NCBI RefSeq assembly: GCF_002939705.1
Contig: NZ_MDCB01000004.1
Span: 125,605-189,604 of the forward strand
From: Xanthomonas albilineans
GTDB taxonomy: Bacteria; Pseudomonadota; Gammaproteobacteria; Xanthomonadales; Xanthomonadaceae
Reading direction: 5' to 3'
Length of the DNA stretch: 64,000 nucleotides
Positions 47,743 through 57,103 of this stretch are shown in pieces. The number at the start of each line of letters is the position of its first letter. The first letter of the stretch is position 1. The position numbers and the translations under genes are program-made. The notes beneath the pieces were generated by a model. It had not been told where the DNA came from. It saw only the letters and a program-made list of their open reading frames with translations, and did not search any database.

Positions 47743-47786
47743 AAATAGTACGCTATTTAATAGCAAGCGATATTTATGCGATACAA
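47743..47786 (-). promoter_or_regulatory. ohrR promoter with overlapping operator-like dyad
   Basis: On the minus strand TTGTAT (47781-47786) and TATTAA (47757-47762) are 18 bases apart. The inverted repeat AAATAG-4-CTATTT at 47743-47758 overlaps the -10 box, as expected for an autorepressor site of OhrR. Confidence 0.6.
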
Positions 47787-48010
47787 TCCTCACTAATGCA
47801 ATACCGCGACGGGCAGATCCACGCGACTGCGTCGTGTGGGCGGCGCAGCTACCAGGCCATGGACGGTCAGTCGCCCGCCGCCGCAGGGCGCCGCCGGGCC
47901 GGCGCACGACACCCACTGCATCCGCGCCACCTGCCAGACAGCGGCATCTCTGATGGGAAAACGCAGGTCCATGCTGCCCGCTGTTACCAGGCGGCGCGGA
48001 TGCGCCGCAC

Positions 48011-49108
48011 TCAGGCGCGGTGCGCGGCCGCCAGGTACTCGGCGCTCTGCATTTCGATCAAGCGCGAGGCGGTGCGTTCGAACGCGCCGGCCAGGCGCTC
48101 ACCGGTGTACAGCAGCGGCGGCGGGTCCTGCGCCGTGCAGACCAGATTGACATGCCGGTCGTACAACTCGTCGATCAGGTTGACGAAGCGCCTTGCCGCG
48201 TCTTCGTTCCCGCGACCGAAGTGGGGAATGCCGCCGAGCAGGAGAGTGGTGAACTCGCGTGCGATTTCGATGTAATCATTCGGACTACGCGGCCCCTCGC
48301 ACAACGCGGCGAAATCGAACCAGACGATACTCTTGCCACGTGCACGCACCGGGATCTTGCGCGCTTCGATCTCGATGTTGCCGCGGCGCGCCTCGGCGTT
48401 GCCGGTCAGCTCGCTCCAGCGTTGTTCCAGCCATGCGTCGGCCTCCTCGACCAACGACGTGCGGTATACCGGCGAGCGCGTCAACGCGCGCATGCGGTAG
48501 TCCTCGGCGCCTTCGGCGTACAACTCCACGCAGTACTTTTGCAGCAGCGCGATGACTGGCAGGAAGCTCGCGCGCTGCAGGCCGTTGAGGTAGAGATTCT
48601 GCGGCGCGGTGTTCGAGGTGGTCACCAGGGTGACGCCCTCGGCGAACAAGCGCTCCAGCAATCGTCCAAGCAGCATCGCATCGCCGATGTCGGTCACGAA
48701 GAATTCGTCCAGCACCAGCACCCGCAAGCGGGTGCGCCACTCCTGCGCGATCCTAGCCAAAGGATCGCTATGCCCGGCCTGCTCGCGCAAGCGCTCGTGC
48801 ACACCGCGCATGAAGCGGTGGAAGTGCGTGCGGTACTTGCGCTCGATCGGCAGGCCATCGTAGAACAGATCGACTAGGAAGGTCTTGCCCCGCCCCACTC
48901 CACCCCAAAAGTACAAGCCACGGACCGGCTCGGACTTCTTCCAGAACGCCGCCATGCGATCCAGCCAGCCGGATTGCTCGCTGTCCACGATCACCCTGTG
49001 GAGACGGTCCAGTTCGGCCAACGCGGCATGCTGCGCCGGATCGTCGCGCCAGTCACCGCGCGCCACACCATCGGCGTAGCGCTGCGACGGTATTGCCGCC
49101 GAACTCAC
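48011..49108 (-). CDS. zapE: Cell division AAA+ ATPase ZapE
   Basis: A 365-residue AFG1-type ATPase. Walker A GGVGRGKT is at residues 69-76 and Walker B LVLDEF at 131-136; VTTSNTAPQNLYLNGLQR follows, with the sensor and family motif. It modulates FtsZ rings under stress in Escherichia coli. The GTG start overlaps the stop of the upstream hydrolase gene (GTGA), so they are coupled. Confidence 0.92.
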   Translation of the reverse strand: MSSAAIPSQRYADGVARGDWRDDPAQHAALAELDRLHRVIVDSEQSGWLDRMAAFWKKSEPVRGLYFWGGVGRGKTFLVDLFYDGLPIERKYRTHFHRFMRGVHERLREQAGHSDPLARIAQEWRTRLRVLVLDEFFVTDIGDAMLLGRLLERLFAEGVTLVTTSNTAPQNLYLNGLQRASFLPVIALLQKYCVELYAEGAEDYRMRALTRSPVYRTSLVEEADAWLEQRWSELTGNAEARRGNIEIEARKIPVRARGKSIVWFDFAALCEGPRSPNDYIEIAREFTTLLLGGIPHFGRGNEDAARRFVNLIDELYDRHVNLVCTAQDPPPLLYTGERLAGAFERTASRLIEMQSAEYLAAAHRA

Positions 49109-49770
49109 GCCTGTGCCGCCGGCAACCAGCCCTTGACCGCGTGCTGCAAGGCACCGCGCAGATCGATCAGCTTACGATGGAAGAAATGACTGGTATCAGG
49201 CATGCGTACCAGTTGCGGTGGCGACGGCAACGTCTCCAGCCAAGCGTATACCGCCTGTGGATCGACGATTTCGTCGGCATCGCCCTGAATCACCAACCAC
49301 TGCGGCGGCGGCGCCACACGATCAAAATCCCAGCGCCCGACTGGCGGTGCGATCGAGATCAGCACCTGCGGCTGCAGCGCGGCGCTGACGCGCAGCGACA
49401 CATAGGCACCGAAGCTGAAACCGGCCAGCCACAGTGCATCGTGCGGACGCTGCGCGCGCACCCAGGCGGCCACGGCGGCCAGATCCTGCTGCTCGCCCAC
49501 GCCATGATCGAAGCTGCCGGCGGAAGCACCGACGCTGCGGAAGTTGAAGCGCACCACGCACACGCCGAGTTCGCGCAGCGCGCGTGCGACCATCGTCACC
49601 ACCTTGTTGTGCATGCTGCCGCCCTCGGTGGACAGCGGGTGGCAGACGATCGCGGTGACTGGCAACGCGACGACATCGGCATCGGGTAGGTCCACGGCGG
49701 CCTCGATCGGACCGGCCGGGCCGTGCAGGGTCAGCGCAGCAGAGGCGGTGGGAAAAACGGGAGATGTCAT
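49105..49770 (-). CDS. Alpha/beta-hydrolase
   Basis: A 221-residue small hydrolase. Features are CHPLSTEGGSMHNK, RFNFRSVGASAG and nucleophile elbow GFSFGAY with Ser; Asp is in GDADEIVDP and His in DTSHFFH. This compact family (dienelactone-hydrolase-like, YpfH/KANL3-like) has no settled substrate. ATG 49770 was taken at the conserved start. It overlaps zapE by four bases. Confidence 0.88.
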   Translation of the reverse strand: MTSPVFPTASAALTLHGPAGPIEAAVDLPDADVVALPVTAIVCHPLSTEGGSMHNKVVTMVARALRELGVCVVRFNFRSVGASAGSFDHGVGEQQDLAAVAAWVRAQRPHDALWLAGFSFGAYVSLRVSAALQPQVLISIAPPVGRWDFDRVAPPPQWLVIQGDADEIVDPQAVYAWLETLPSPPQLVRMPDTSHFFHRKLIDLRGALQHAVKGWLPAAQA

Positions 49771-49905
49771 CCCAACATCATACCGGGACGATGTGCAGAC
49801 CACATGCGCACGTGATGCATGCAGCGTTCTTTTTCGAACCGGATCGTGCACCTGGCGTACGGCTGTCCTGACTGGACGATGCCGCGTGCTGGCGCCGCTC
49901 CAGCC

Positions 49906-51240
49906 TCAGCGACGCCAGGCCGGAAACGGATCGTCCAGCCCCTGCCACGCCACCGGACCCTGCCGCAATTCGGCATCGTCGAGCAGACAGGCATCGAGTT
50001 CGGCGCGCACCCGCGCCTCGTCCAGGCCAACCCCGATCACGGCCAACTCCTGACGGCGATCGCCCCACAACGGATGCCACATGGCGCGCAACGCGGCGTA
50101 TTCGCGCGCATCGCCAACCTCCTCGGCCTGCGGCGGCGGGGCGTTCCAACACGCGGTTTGTTGCCGCTGCCAACCCAGCTCGGTGTACGGCAGCGGCGAC
50201 GGCGGCAGCACCAACGGAGTTTCCAACAAACCCTGGTCCACGCGCTCGCGCGCGGCGTACCAAAAGCCAGCGGCTTGGGTCTGGATCGCCGGACCGACGA
50301 TCGACAATTCGCCGACCCAATCCATGCGGCTAGCCAGCCAGAAAAAACCCTTGCTCCGGATCACATCGCGCAAGCCACGCTGGGTCAGGTGCGCAAAGCG
50401 CAGCGGATGGAACGGACGCCGTGCGCGATACACGAAGCTGCCGATATCGAACTGCTCGGTTTCCGGCGTATGTTCGCCGCGCAACGCCTGCATCCAGCCC
50501 GGCGCCAGTTGCGCACGCACGAAATCGAAACGACCCGTCTCCAGCACCAAGTCCAGCGGCACATCGCCGCGACTGGCCTCGACGATGCGCGCATCGCGGT
50601 TGAGTGCGCGCAGCACCGCCCGGGTGCGGTCGAGCATGACCGTATCGGCCAGATCGCTCTTGCTGATCACGATGACATCGGCGAACTCAATCTGCTCCAC
50701 CAGTAAATTGACCAGACCGCGATCGTCGTCGTCACCGGCCTGCAGACCGCGATCGGTCAGACGCTCGGCCGATGCGAAATCGCGCAGGAAACTCACCCCA
50801 TCGACAACGGTGAGCATGGTGTCCAGCCGCGCGACGTCGGCCAGACCGTGCCCATCGGCATCACGCATGGCGAAGGTCGCCGCCACCGGCATCGGCTCGG
50901 AAATACCAGTCGACTCGATCAGCAGGTAGTCGTAACGGCCACTGTCTGCCAGACGCTGCACCTCCTGACGCAAATCGTCGCGCAGAGTGCAACAGATGCA
51001 GCCGTTACTGAACTCGACCAGCGTTTCCTCGGTGCGGCTGAGCGCGGCGCCACCCTCGCGCACCAGCGCCGCATCGATATTGATCTCGCTCATGTCGTTG
51101 ACGATCACCGCCACCCGACGCCCCTCGCGGTTGCGCAGCACGTTGTTGAGCAGCGTGGTCTTGCCAGCGCCAAGGAAACCGGACAACACGGTGACGGGAA
51201 GACGGCGGTCGGAGACGGCGGAGATGGACATGGCGGACAT
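49906..51240 (-). CDS. COG0523 metal-chaperone GTPase (CobW/ZigA type)
   Basis: A 444-residue P-loop GTPase. [11 protein letters not shown] (residues 21-31) is Walker A, and CICC (81-84) is the GCxCC metal motif; ISKSDLAD is the guanine-specificity loop. The C-terminal domain contains RSKGFFWLA, common to zinc-linked members. Such proteins deliver zinc to client enzymes when zinc is scarce. A Zur-box-like palindrome lies 34 bases upstream, supporting the ZigA-like rather than cobalamin role. Confidence 0.87.
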   Translation of the reverse strand: MSAMSISAVSDRRLPVTVLSGFLGAGKTTLLNNVLRNREGRRVAVIVNDMSEINIDAALVREGGAALSRTEETLVEFSNGCICCTLRDDLRQEVQRLADSGRYDYLLIESTGISEPMPVAATFAMRDADGHGLADVARLDTMLTVVDGVSFLRDFASAERLTDRGLQAGDDDDRGLVNLLVEQIEFADVIVISKSDLADTVMLDRTRAVLRALNRDARIVEASRGDVPLDLVLETGRFDFVRAQLAPGWMQALRGEHTPETEQFDIGSFVYRARRPFHPLRFAHLTQRGLRDVIRSKGFFWLASRMDWVGELSIVGPAIQTQAAGFWYAARERVDQGLLETPLVLPPSPLPYTELGWQRQQTACWNAPPPQAEEVGDAREYAALRAMWHPLWGDRRQELAVIGVGLDEARVRAELDACLLDDAELRQGPVAWQGLDDPFPAWRR

Positions 51241-51273
51241 CGGCGTGAGACGCGCTCAGGTGCGCTTGAGAAT

Positions 51274-51286
51274 GTTAGTCTATAAC
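51274..51286. promoter_or_regulatory. Zur-box-like palindrome between COG0523 and MerC genes
   Basis: GTTAGTCTATAAC in the 53-base divergent gap matches the outer halves of the gammaproteobacterial Zur consensus GTTATA-N-TATAAC, differing only in the three central-left bases. It is placed to control both divergent genes. Confidence 0.55.
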
Positions 51287-51293
51287 GCAATAA

Positions 51294-51695
51294 GTGCCCG
51301 AACAGTTGCCAGTGAAATCCTTGCCGCAACCCTTCCTCGATGCATCCGCAATGCTGCTGTCCGGGTTGTGCCTGCTGCATTGCCTGGCATTACCGTTGCT
51401 GGCCACAGCCCTGCCGCTGCTCGGCACCTGGGCGCAGGCCGAGTGGGTGCATTTGTTGTTCGTCGCCATCGCCGCGCCGCTGGCTGGGCTGGCGCTGTGG
51501 CGCGCACACCAACATGAGCCGCTGCCCTGGCCGCTGTGGGCCTTGGCCTTACTGGGGCTGGCTGGCTTGCTAACCGGTGCGCTCGATCTTGCCGGCAAAG
51601 ACAACGAAACCCCCATCACCGTTGCCGGCAGTCTGGCCCTGGCCAGCGCACACCTGTGGAACTGGCGCCGGCACCGGCGGCATTGCAGTTCCTGA
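51294..51695 (+). CDS. MerC-domain membrane protein
   Basis: A 133-residue protein with four hydrophobic helices and a Cys pair in the first (SGLCLLHCLALPLL), typical of MerC-domain proteins. Chromosomal members lie often beside zinc-linked genes and may carry Zn2+ or another soft metal. The start is a GTG at 51294 or 51312; no ATG fits. Divergent from the COG0523 GTPase across the putative Zur site. Confidence 0.8.
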   Translation: MPEQLPVKSLPQPFLDASAMLLSGLCLLHCLALPLLATALPLLGTWAQAEWVHLLFVAIAAPLAGLALWRAHQHEPLPWPLWALALLGLAGLLTGALDLAGKDNETPITVAGSLALASAHLWNWRRHRRHCSS

Positions 51696-51839
51696 ACCGA
51701 ACGCTCATGACGCACACGCCGACGCAAATCAATTGCTGTTGTACGTACTCGCAGCGACCACGACGCACGCTACAGCCGCAAGGGCATCAACCCTAGAGTT
51801 TGGCGCCGTTGATCGACATCGGCAGGATGATCGATGGGG

Positions 51840-52388
51840 CTAAGGCACCCAGGTCTTATCGACCCGATGGAACTGGCTACCGTAGACCTGGGGCTTTTTC
51901 AGGTTGATCCGCACACGATCCACCAGAAGCGAATACGCCTTGTGGTCGATGCCACCGGGGAGATGGGACGGGTTCAGTCGTTTGAGCATCTTTTGCTGCA
52001 ACGCGGGATCGGCATCTGCGTGCTGAAGCATCAGCCAGGCCGATTGCACACCCTCCTCGCCGACTTCGGCGGCGGTAGGGAAGTGCGCTGAAAGCACGGC
52101 GCGCAGGCGAGTCAAATTGGCCGCGTCCACCTTCTGCATCTTGGCGAATGCCTTCGAGTCGATGACATCGCCATCCGCCTGCCAGGCATTCCGGGCTTGC
52201 TGGTCACGATCAGCCATGGATTTCAGTTCGTCCCGGAGCGCGGGCCTGGTCGGCGCTGTCGCCGCATGGCCGGTCACCTGAGTGGCCGCTGGCGTTTCAT
52301 GCTGATCTTTACCATGCCGCGGCATCGGGGCAAGCCGTCCTGATAATGACGAAAGGATAAGCACAGCAGGAATAATGAGGGTGCGCAT
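51840..52388 (-). CDS. Exported DUF6624 protein
   Basis: A 182-residue protein with a signal-type N-terminus (MRTLIIPAVLILSSLSG). The rest fits DUF6624: MADRDQQARN, an Asn in DAANLTRLRAVL, VGEEGVQSAWLMLQHAD and the closing YGSQFH. Biochemical role unknown. The ATG at 52388 gives the signal peptide directly; the longer frame does not. It lies 81 bases after the cytochrome gene on the same strand, with a different composition. Confidence 0.75.
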   Translation of the reverse strand: MRTLIIPAVLILSSLSGRLAPMPRHGKDQHETPAATQVTGHAATAPTRPALRDELKSMADRDQQARNAWQADGDVIDSKAFAKMQKVDAANLTRLRAVLSAHFPTAAEVGEEGVQSAWLMLQHADADPALQQKMLKRLNPSHLPGGIDHKAYSLLVDRVRINLKKPQVYGSQFHRVDKTWVP

Positions 52389-52468
52389 CCATGTGACCCT
52401 CAAGCAATCAGGGTGTAAACGCATGCGACACCCGGCGGCGGCGCGCGCCGCCCGGCGCAAGGCCAAGG

Positions 52469-52987
52469 TTACTTCAGATTGGACAACATCCAATCCACCG
52501 TGGCGTGGATCTGCGCTTCGGTCAGCCCCGGGTTGCCGCCCTTGGGCGGCATGATCCCGCCATCGGGACCGTTGTAGCCCTCGATCGCGTGCTTGTAGAG
52601 CGTCTGCTTGCCCTGTGCGATGCGCGCATCCCAATGCGCGTGGTCCAGCGTCGGCGCCTTGCCCACGCCATTCGTGTGGCAGGCGGTGCACAGGTTGTTG
52701 AAGATCGTCTTGCCATCGGTGGTGCCACCGTAAGCCGCCTGCGCCGAGGCCTTGGCCAGGGCCGCCGCCTGCGCGGCGGCCTGCGCCGCGGCGCCGGTGC
52801 TGCCGGCGTAGACCGCGCCGACCGGCGCGATGCGCTCCTCGGTGCGCTTGAGCGCCACTGGCGACACTTCCGGCGGAATCGCCCGCTGCAAATAGAACGC
52901 CAACGCCATCAACCCCAGGGTGATCAGCATCAGCAGGCCGATCACCAGCGAGAAGCGCTTGAGAAATTCGAGGTCGTAATTCCGCAC
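52469..52987 (-). CDS. Membrane-anchored c5-type cytochrome
   Basis: A 172-residue protein. One N-terminal helix ([20 protein letters not shown]) anchors it, an Ala-rich linker follows, and the C-terminal ~80 residues hold one heme (CTACH) with axial Met in GGIMPPKGG. It resembles cytochrome c5. It should shuttle electrons on the periplasmic face, perhaps to cytochrome c oxidase. GTG 52987 is preferred to 53005 because it follows AAAGGGGTG and begins the conserved [12 protein letters not shown]. Confidence 0.88.
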   Translation of the reverse strand: MRNYDLEFLKRFSLVIGLLMLITLGLMALAFYLQRAIPPEVSPVALKRTEERIAPVGAVYAGSTGAAAQAAAQAAALAKASAQAAYGGTTDGKTIFNNLCTACHTNGVGKAPTLDHAHWDARIAQGKQTLYKHAIEGYNGPDGGIMPPKGGNPGLTEAQIHATVDWMLSNLK

Positions 52988-53457
52988 ATCACACCCCTTT
53001 GGCACGTGGTGATCGGACCGCCACTACGCGGTCGAGTATAGCCAGCGTTTGCTCCGCACGGCACGCCGGCAACGCCGACGAGCGCAAACCAAACGTGCTG
53101 CATCGCAACAGTCCACTGTCGCCGACAGGGACGGCTCAGGCGCTGGCGACCGCGCGCAGGCAGAAACGGCCCCCTCCACCAGCCGCTCGCTATCGCGCAG
53201 ACCATTGCGACTGGGCGCGCCACGAAACCCGCCTGCGGCAATCAGCCGCCGCGCGGTCGACAGGATGCGCTGACAGTTGCCGGCAAGGCATTCTTCCATC
53301 CGCGCACAGCCGTAGGACACAGCGTGATTTTAGTCCAATTTGCGAATTCGCACTCACTTCCTTATCGCCCCCGGCTACGCTAGGCATGCCTTCAACGTCG
53401 CCGGTGCCGCTCGGATTCTCGGTACCGCCGCCCCCCATCATCCCCGGAGCCTGCCGC
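52988..53457 (+). other. Gene-free region upstream of the leucine-degradation genes
   Basis: About 470 bases between divergent genes. Open frames here carry no motif. The promoter of the isovaleryl-CoA dehydrogenase gene should lie in the AT-richer part at 53320-53400, before GGAGCCTGCCGC and the start. Confidence 0.45.
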
Positions 53458-54621
53458 ATGTTGATGCCGTCACTGAACTTCGACCTGGGGGAGGAGATCG
53501 ACCTGCTGCGCGACAGCGTCGCCGCCTTCGCCGCACGCGAGATCGCACCGCTGGCCGCGCAAGCCGACCGCGACAACACCTTCCCCGTGTCGCTGTGGCG
53601 CAAGCTCGGCGAACAAGGCCTGCTCGGCCTCACCGTCGAGGAGGAATACGGCGGCAGTGCGATGAGCTATCTAGCGCACGTGGTGGCGATGGAGGAGATT
53701 TCACGCGCCTGCGGTGCCATCGGCCTGTCCTACGGCGCGCATTCGAATCTGTGCGTGAACCAGTTGCGTAAGAACGGCAACGCCGCGCAGAAGACGCACT
53801 ACCTGCCCAAACTCTGCAACGGCGAACATGTCGGTGCGTTGGCGATGAGCGAACCCGGCGCAGGCTCCGATGTGGTCTCGATGAAACTGCGCGCCGAGGC
53901 GCGCGGCGACCGCTACGTGCTCAACGGCAACAAGATGTGGATCACCAACGGTCCCGACGCCGACGTGCTGGTGGTCTACGCCAAGACCGATCCGGCAGGC
54001 GGCGCACGCGGCATCACCGCGTTCGTGGTCGAGAAGACCATGCCAGGTTTCTCCACCGCGCAAAAGCTGGACAAGCTCGGCATGCGCGGCTCCAACACCT
54101 GCGAGCTGGTGTTCCAGGACTGCGAAGTGCCTGCGGAGAATGTGCTCGGCGAGGTCGGCGGCGGCGTGCGCGTGCTGATGTCGGGCCTGGACTACGAACG
54201 CGTGGTGCTATCCGGTGGTCCACTGGGGCTGATGGCAGCGGCGCTGGACGTGGTGCTTCCCTACGTGCACGAACGCCACCAGTTCGGCGAAGCGATCGGC
54301 AACTTCCAACTGATGCAGGGCAAACTGGCCGACATGTATGTGGGCCTGAATGCCTGCCGCGCCTATGTGTACGCCGTGGCTCGCTCCTGCGACGCCGGCC
54401 GCACCACCCGCCAGGACGCCGCTGGCGCAATTCTGTATGCCGCCGAGAAAGCAACCTGGCTCACCGGCCAAGCGATCCAGGTACTGGGCGGCAATGGTTA
54501 CATCAACGACTACCCGACCGGACGCCTGTGGCGCGATGCCAAACTTTACGAAATCGGCGCCGGCACCTCGGAGATCCGCCGCATACTGATTGGCCGTGAG
54601 CTGTTCGAGCAAACCAAGTAA
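53458..54621 (+). CDS. ivd: Isovaleryl-CoA dehydrogenase
   Basis: A 387-residue acyl-CoA dehydrogenase. [15 protein letters not shown] and [12 protein letters not shown] bind FAD and substrate. The Glu in [14 protein letters not shown] is the catalytic base placed as in isovaleryl-CoA dehydrogenases, and [21 protein letters not shown] is also typical. It oxidises isovaleryl-CoA in leucine breakdown. ATG 53458 has GGAG upstream. The carboxylase beta gene follows after 56 bases. Confidence 0.94.
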   Translation: MLMPSLNFDLGEEIDLLRDSVAAFAAREIAPLAAQADRDNTFPVSLWRKLGEQGLLGLTVEEEYGGSAMSYLAHVVAMEEISRACGAIGLSYGAHSNLCVNQLRKNGNAAQKTHYLPKLCNGEHVGALAMSEPGAGSDVVSMKLRAEARGDRYVLNGNKMWITNGPDADVLVVYAKTDPAGGARGITAFVVEKTMPGFSTAQKLDKLGMRGSNTCELVFQDCEVPAENVLGEVGGGVRVLMSGLDYERVVLSGGPLGLMAAALDVVLPYVHERHQFGEAIGNFQLMQGKLADMYVGLNACRAYVYAVARSCDAGRTTRQDAAGAILYAAEKATWLTGQAIQVLGGNGYINDYPTGRLWRDAKLYEIGAGTSEIRRILIGRELFEQTK

Positions 54622-54677
54622 CGCCGACGGTTCCTGTAGGACAGGTTTTTCCTCCACTCTCTTCCACGGTCTCTGCG

Positions 54678-56288
54678 ATGCCTACGATCCAGACCCAATT
54701 GCAACCCGGCAGCGACAGCTTCGCCGCCAATGCCGCCGCGCTAGGCGCGCTTGTGGACGACCTGCAGCGTACCCAGGCACGAATCGCGCAGGGCGGCAGC
54801 GAGGCCGCACGCGCCAAGCATCAAGCGCGCGGAAAACTGCTGGCACGCGAACGCATCGACGCCCTGCTCGATCCCGGTAGCGCGTTCCTGGAGATCGCAG
54901 CGTTGGCCGCACTGGGCCTGTACGACGATGAAGTGCCATGCGCCGGCGTGGTCGCTGGCATCGGCCAGGTCTGCGGCGTGGAATGCGTGATCGTGGCCAA
55001 CGACGCCACGGTCAAGGGCGGCACCTACTACCCGATGACGGTCAAAAAACATCTGCGCGCGCAGGAGATCGCGCAGCAGAACCGGCTACCTTGCCTGTAT
55101 CTGGTCGATTCCGGCGGCGCGTTCCTACCGTTGCAAGACGAGGTATTTCCCGACCGCGACCACTTCGGCCGCATCTTCTACAACCAGGCCAACCTGTCGG
55201 CGCAAGGCATCGCCCAGATCGCCTGCGTGATGGGCTCATGCACTGCCGGTGGCGCCTACGTGCCGGCGATGAGCGACGAGACGGTGATCGTGCGCGAGCA
55301 AGGCACGATTTTCCTTGGCGGACCGCCGCTGGTGAAAGCCGCCACGGGCGAAGATGTCAGCACAGAAGAACTGGGCGGTGCCGATATCCACACGCGTATT
55401 TCCGGCGTGGCCGACCATCTCGCCGATAACGATGTGCAGGCACTGGCACGCGTGCGTGCGATCGTGGCCCAACTCAACTGGCGCAAGCCAACTCCGGCAC
55501 TGGCACTGCGCGCACCGGAGCCGCCGCTGTATCCGGCCGAAGAACTGTACGGGGTGATTCCAGCCGATCCACGCAAGCCATTCGATGTGCGCGAGGTGAT
55601 CGCGCGAATCGTGGACGGCTCGCGCCTGGACGAGTTCAAGGCACGCTACGGCACCACCCTGGTTACCGGCTTTGCACACCTGCATGGATATCCGGTGGGG
55701 ATTGTCGCCAACAATGGCATCCTGTTTTCAGAATCGGCGCTCAAGGGCGCGCACTTCATTGCGTTGTGCGCACAACGCGGCATTCCGCTGGTATTCCTGC
55801 AAAACATTACTGGCTTCATGGTTGGGCGCAAATACGAGCATGGCGGCATTGCAAAGGATGGCGCCAAGCTGGTGATGGCGGTGGCTTGTGCCAAGGTGCC
55901 CAAGTTCACCGTGGTGATCGGCGGCTCGTTCGGCGCCGGCAATTACGGCATGTGCGGGCGAGCGTACTCGCCCAATTTCCTGTGGATGTGGCCGAACGCG
56001 CGGATCGGGGTGATGGGTGGCGAACAAGCCGCAAGCGTACTGGCGACCGTGCGCCGCGATGGCATCGAAGCCAAGGGCGGGCAGTGGTCGGCCGAAGAGG
56101 AGCGCGCGTTCAAGACGCCGATCCGCGAGCAGTTCGAGCATCAATGCCATCCCTACTACGCCAGCGCGCGACTGTGGGACGACGGCATCATCGACCCGGC
56201 GCAGACGCGGCGGGTGTTGGGCTTGGGGTTGTCGGCGGCATTGAATGCGCCGGTGGAACCGAGTCGGTTCGGAGTATTTCGGATGTGA
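54678..56288 (+). CDS. mccB: Methylcrotonyl-CoA carboxylase beta subunit
   Basis: The 536-residue carboxyltransferase subunit. Features are [61 protein letters not shown] and [16 protein letters not shown], which identify MCCase rather than propionyl-CoA carboxylase. It moves CO2 from biotin to 3-methylcrotonyl-CoA. Its partner alpha subunit is encoded 815 bases downstream, beyond a repeat element. No enoyl-CoA hydratase gene lies between. Confidence 0.94.
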   Translation: MPTIQTQLQPGSDSFAANAAALGALVDDLQRTQARIAQGGSEAARAKHQARGKLLARERIDALLDPGSAFLEIAALAALGLYDDEVPCAGVVAGIGQVCGVECVIVANDATVKGGTYYPMTVKKHLRAQEIAQQNRLPCLYLVDSGGAFLPLQDEVFPDRDHFGRIFYNQANLSAQGIAQIACVMGSCTAGGAYVPAMSDETVIVREQGTIFLGGPPLVKAATGEDVSTEELGGADIHTRISGVADHLADNDVQALARVRAIVAQLNWRKPTPALALRAPEPPLYPAEELYGVIPADPRKPFDVREVIARIVDGSRLDEFKARYGTTLVTGFAHLHGYPVGIVANNGILFSESALKGAHFIALCAQRGIPLVFLQNITGFMVGRKYEHGGIAKDGAKLVMAVACAKVPKFTVVIGGSFGAGNYGMCGRAYSPNFLWMWPNARIGVMGGEQAASVLATVRRDGIEAKGGQWSAEEERAFKTPIREQFEHQCHPYYASARLWDDGIIDPAQTRRVLGLGLSAALNAPVEPSRFGVFRM

Positions 56289-56575
56289 GCAGGCGAGGGC
56301 GCTTGACTTGCCTTTCAACGTGGCTGAAAGCGGTCGCATACCGGGCCATGTCTGCAAGAGCCAGCCATGCTGTTGCTTGTGCTGTTGCTGTTTTGCTTTT
56401 GACTGACCGGGCCCCCTCGGCGCGGCAGCCACGATGGGTGAATACCCGAAGGGCGACGCGCACGATGCGCGTCGTTTTTCGCCGGCACATGGATGTGCCG
56501 TCGAAAAATGCCCATCGTGACTGCGAACCTGGAGCGCGTAGCGCGGAAGGCGCGCTGCGGGGTGTGCTTTCTTTT

Positions 56576-56611
56576 GGTGACTTTTCTTTGCACAAGCAAA
56601 GAAAAGTCACC
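56576..56611. repeat. Perfect hairpin, left copy
   Basis: GGTGACTTTTCTTTGC and GCAAAGAAAAGTCACC form a perfect 16-bp stem around a 4-base loop (ACAA). The same sequence recurs at 56700-56733. Confidence 0.9.
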
Positions 56612-56699
56612 CGCGTGAGCGGAAGCTTTTGCTTTGAAGCTTCAGGCCAGAGCGAGAGCCAAGGCCAAAACAAAAGCCAAAGCTTTCGCCTGACGGCGA

Positions 56700-56733
56700 G
56701 TGACTTTTCTTTGCTCGTGCAAAGAAAAGTCAC
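56700..56733. repeat. Perfect hairpin, right copy
   Basis: GTGACTTTTCTTTGC and GCAAAGAAAAGTCAC form a 15-bp perfect stem with loop TCGT. It continues with CAAAAGAAAACAC, the inverse of the flank of the left copy, so the two hairpins are also inverted arms of a larger structure. Confidence 0.9.
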
Positions 56734-57103
56734 CAAAAGAAAACACGCCCTGCCTCGCGCCCTCCGCGCTACGCGCTCCGGGTCCGCGTCCATGCCGGGG
56801 ATTCGCGGAAGGGGCATAGTGCCCCTGCCGCGAACGGCGCACATCCCTGTGCGCCGCCCCTACGGGGTATTCCCCCGTCATGGCCACCGCTTCGGAAGGG
56901 AACCCGGCACGTCAAAAGCACAAGCAACAACAACAACAATGTTGCCGACGAACTCTGCTCGCTGGCAATCCCAATATGCACGCAGACACTTGCGCATATG
57001 CCAACGCCATGAACACACATATTGATCACCAACACACCATCGCCACACGCAGGCTATCGACTCCGTCCCCCCACCGCCTCCTTCTTGCCCCAGGCACTTG
57101 ACC

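Larger units (their letters stand above)
56289..57103. other. Long spacer holding a nested inverted-repeat element
   Basis: About 815 bases, no genuine gene. An outer inverted repeat pairs GGAGCGCGTAGCGCGGA at about 56530-56547 with its complement near 56768-56785 and continues inward. Inside are two almost identical hairpins (56576-56611 and 56700-56733). Short frames in this stretch are spurious. This class of element recurs in Xanthomonas intergenic regions. Confidence 0.8.

Noticed and set aside
47796-48275. Plus-strand frame between ohrR and zapE
   Set aside because: Arg/Ser-rich without motif and overlapping the end of zapE; looks like noise in GC-rich DNA.
49906-51240. CobW role in cobalamin synthesis, given the two B12 riboswitches
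   Set aside because: No cob genes are adjacent and no riboswitch precedes this gene; the Zur-like site and COG0523 motif fit zinc handling better.
56315-56887. Several short protein-like frames in the mcc spacer
   Set aside because: They are translations of the nested inverted repeat; the same peptide appears from both arms, which shows it is a repeat and not a gene.
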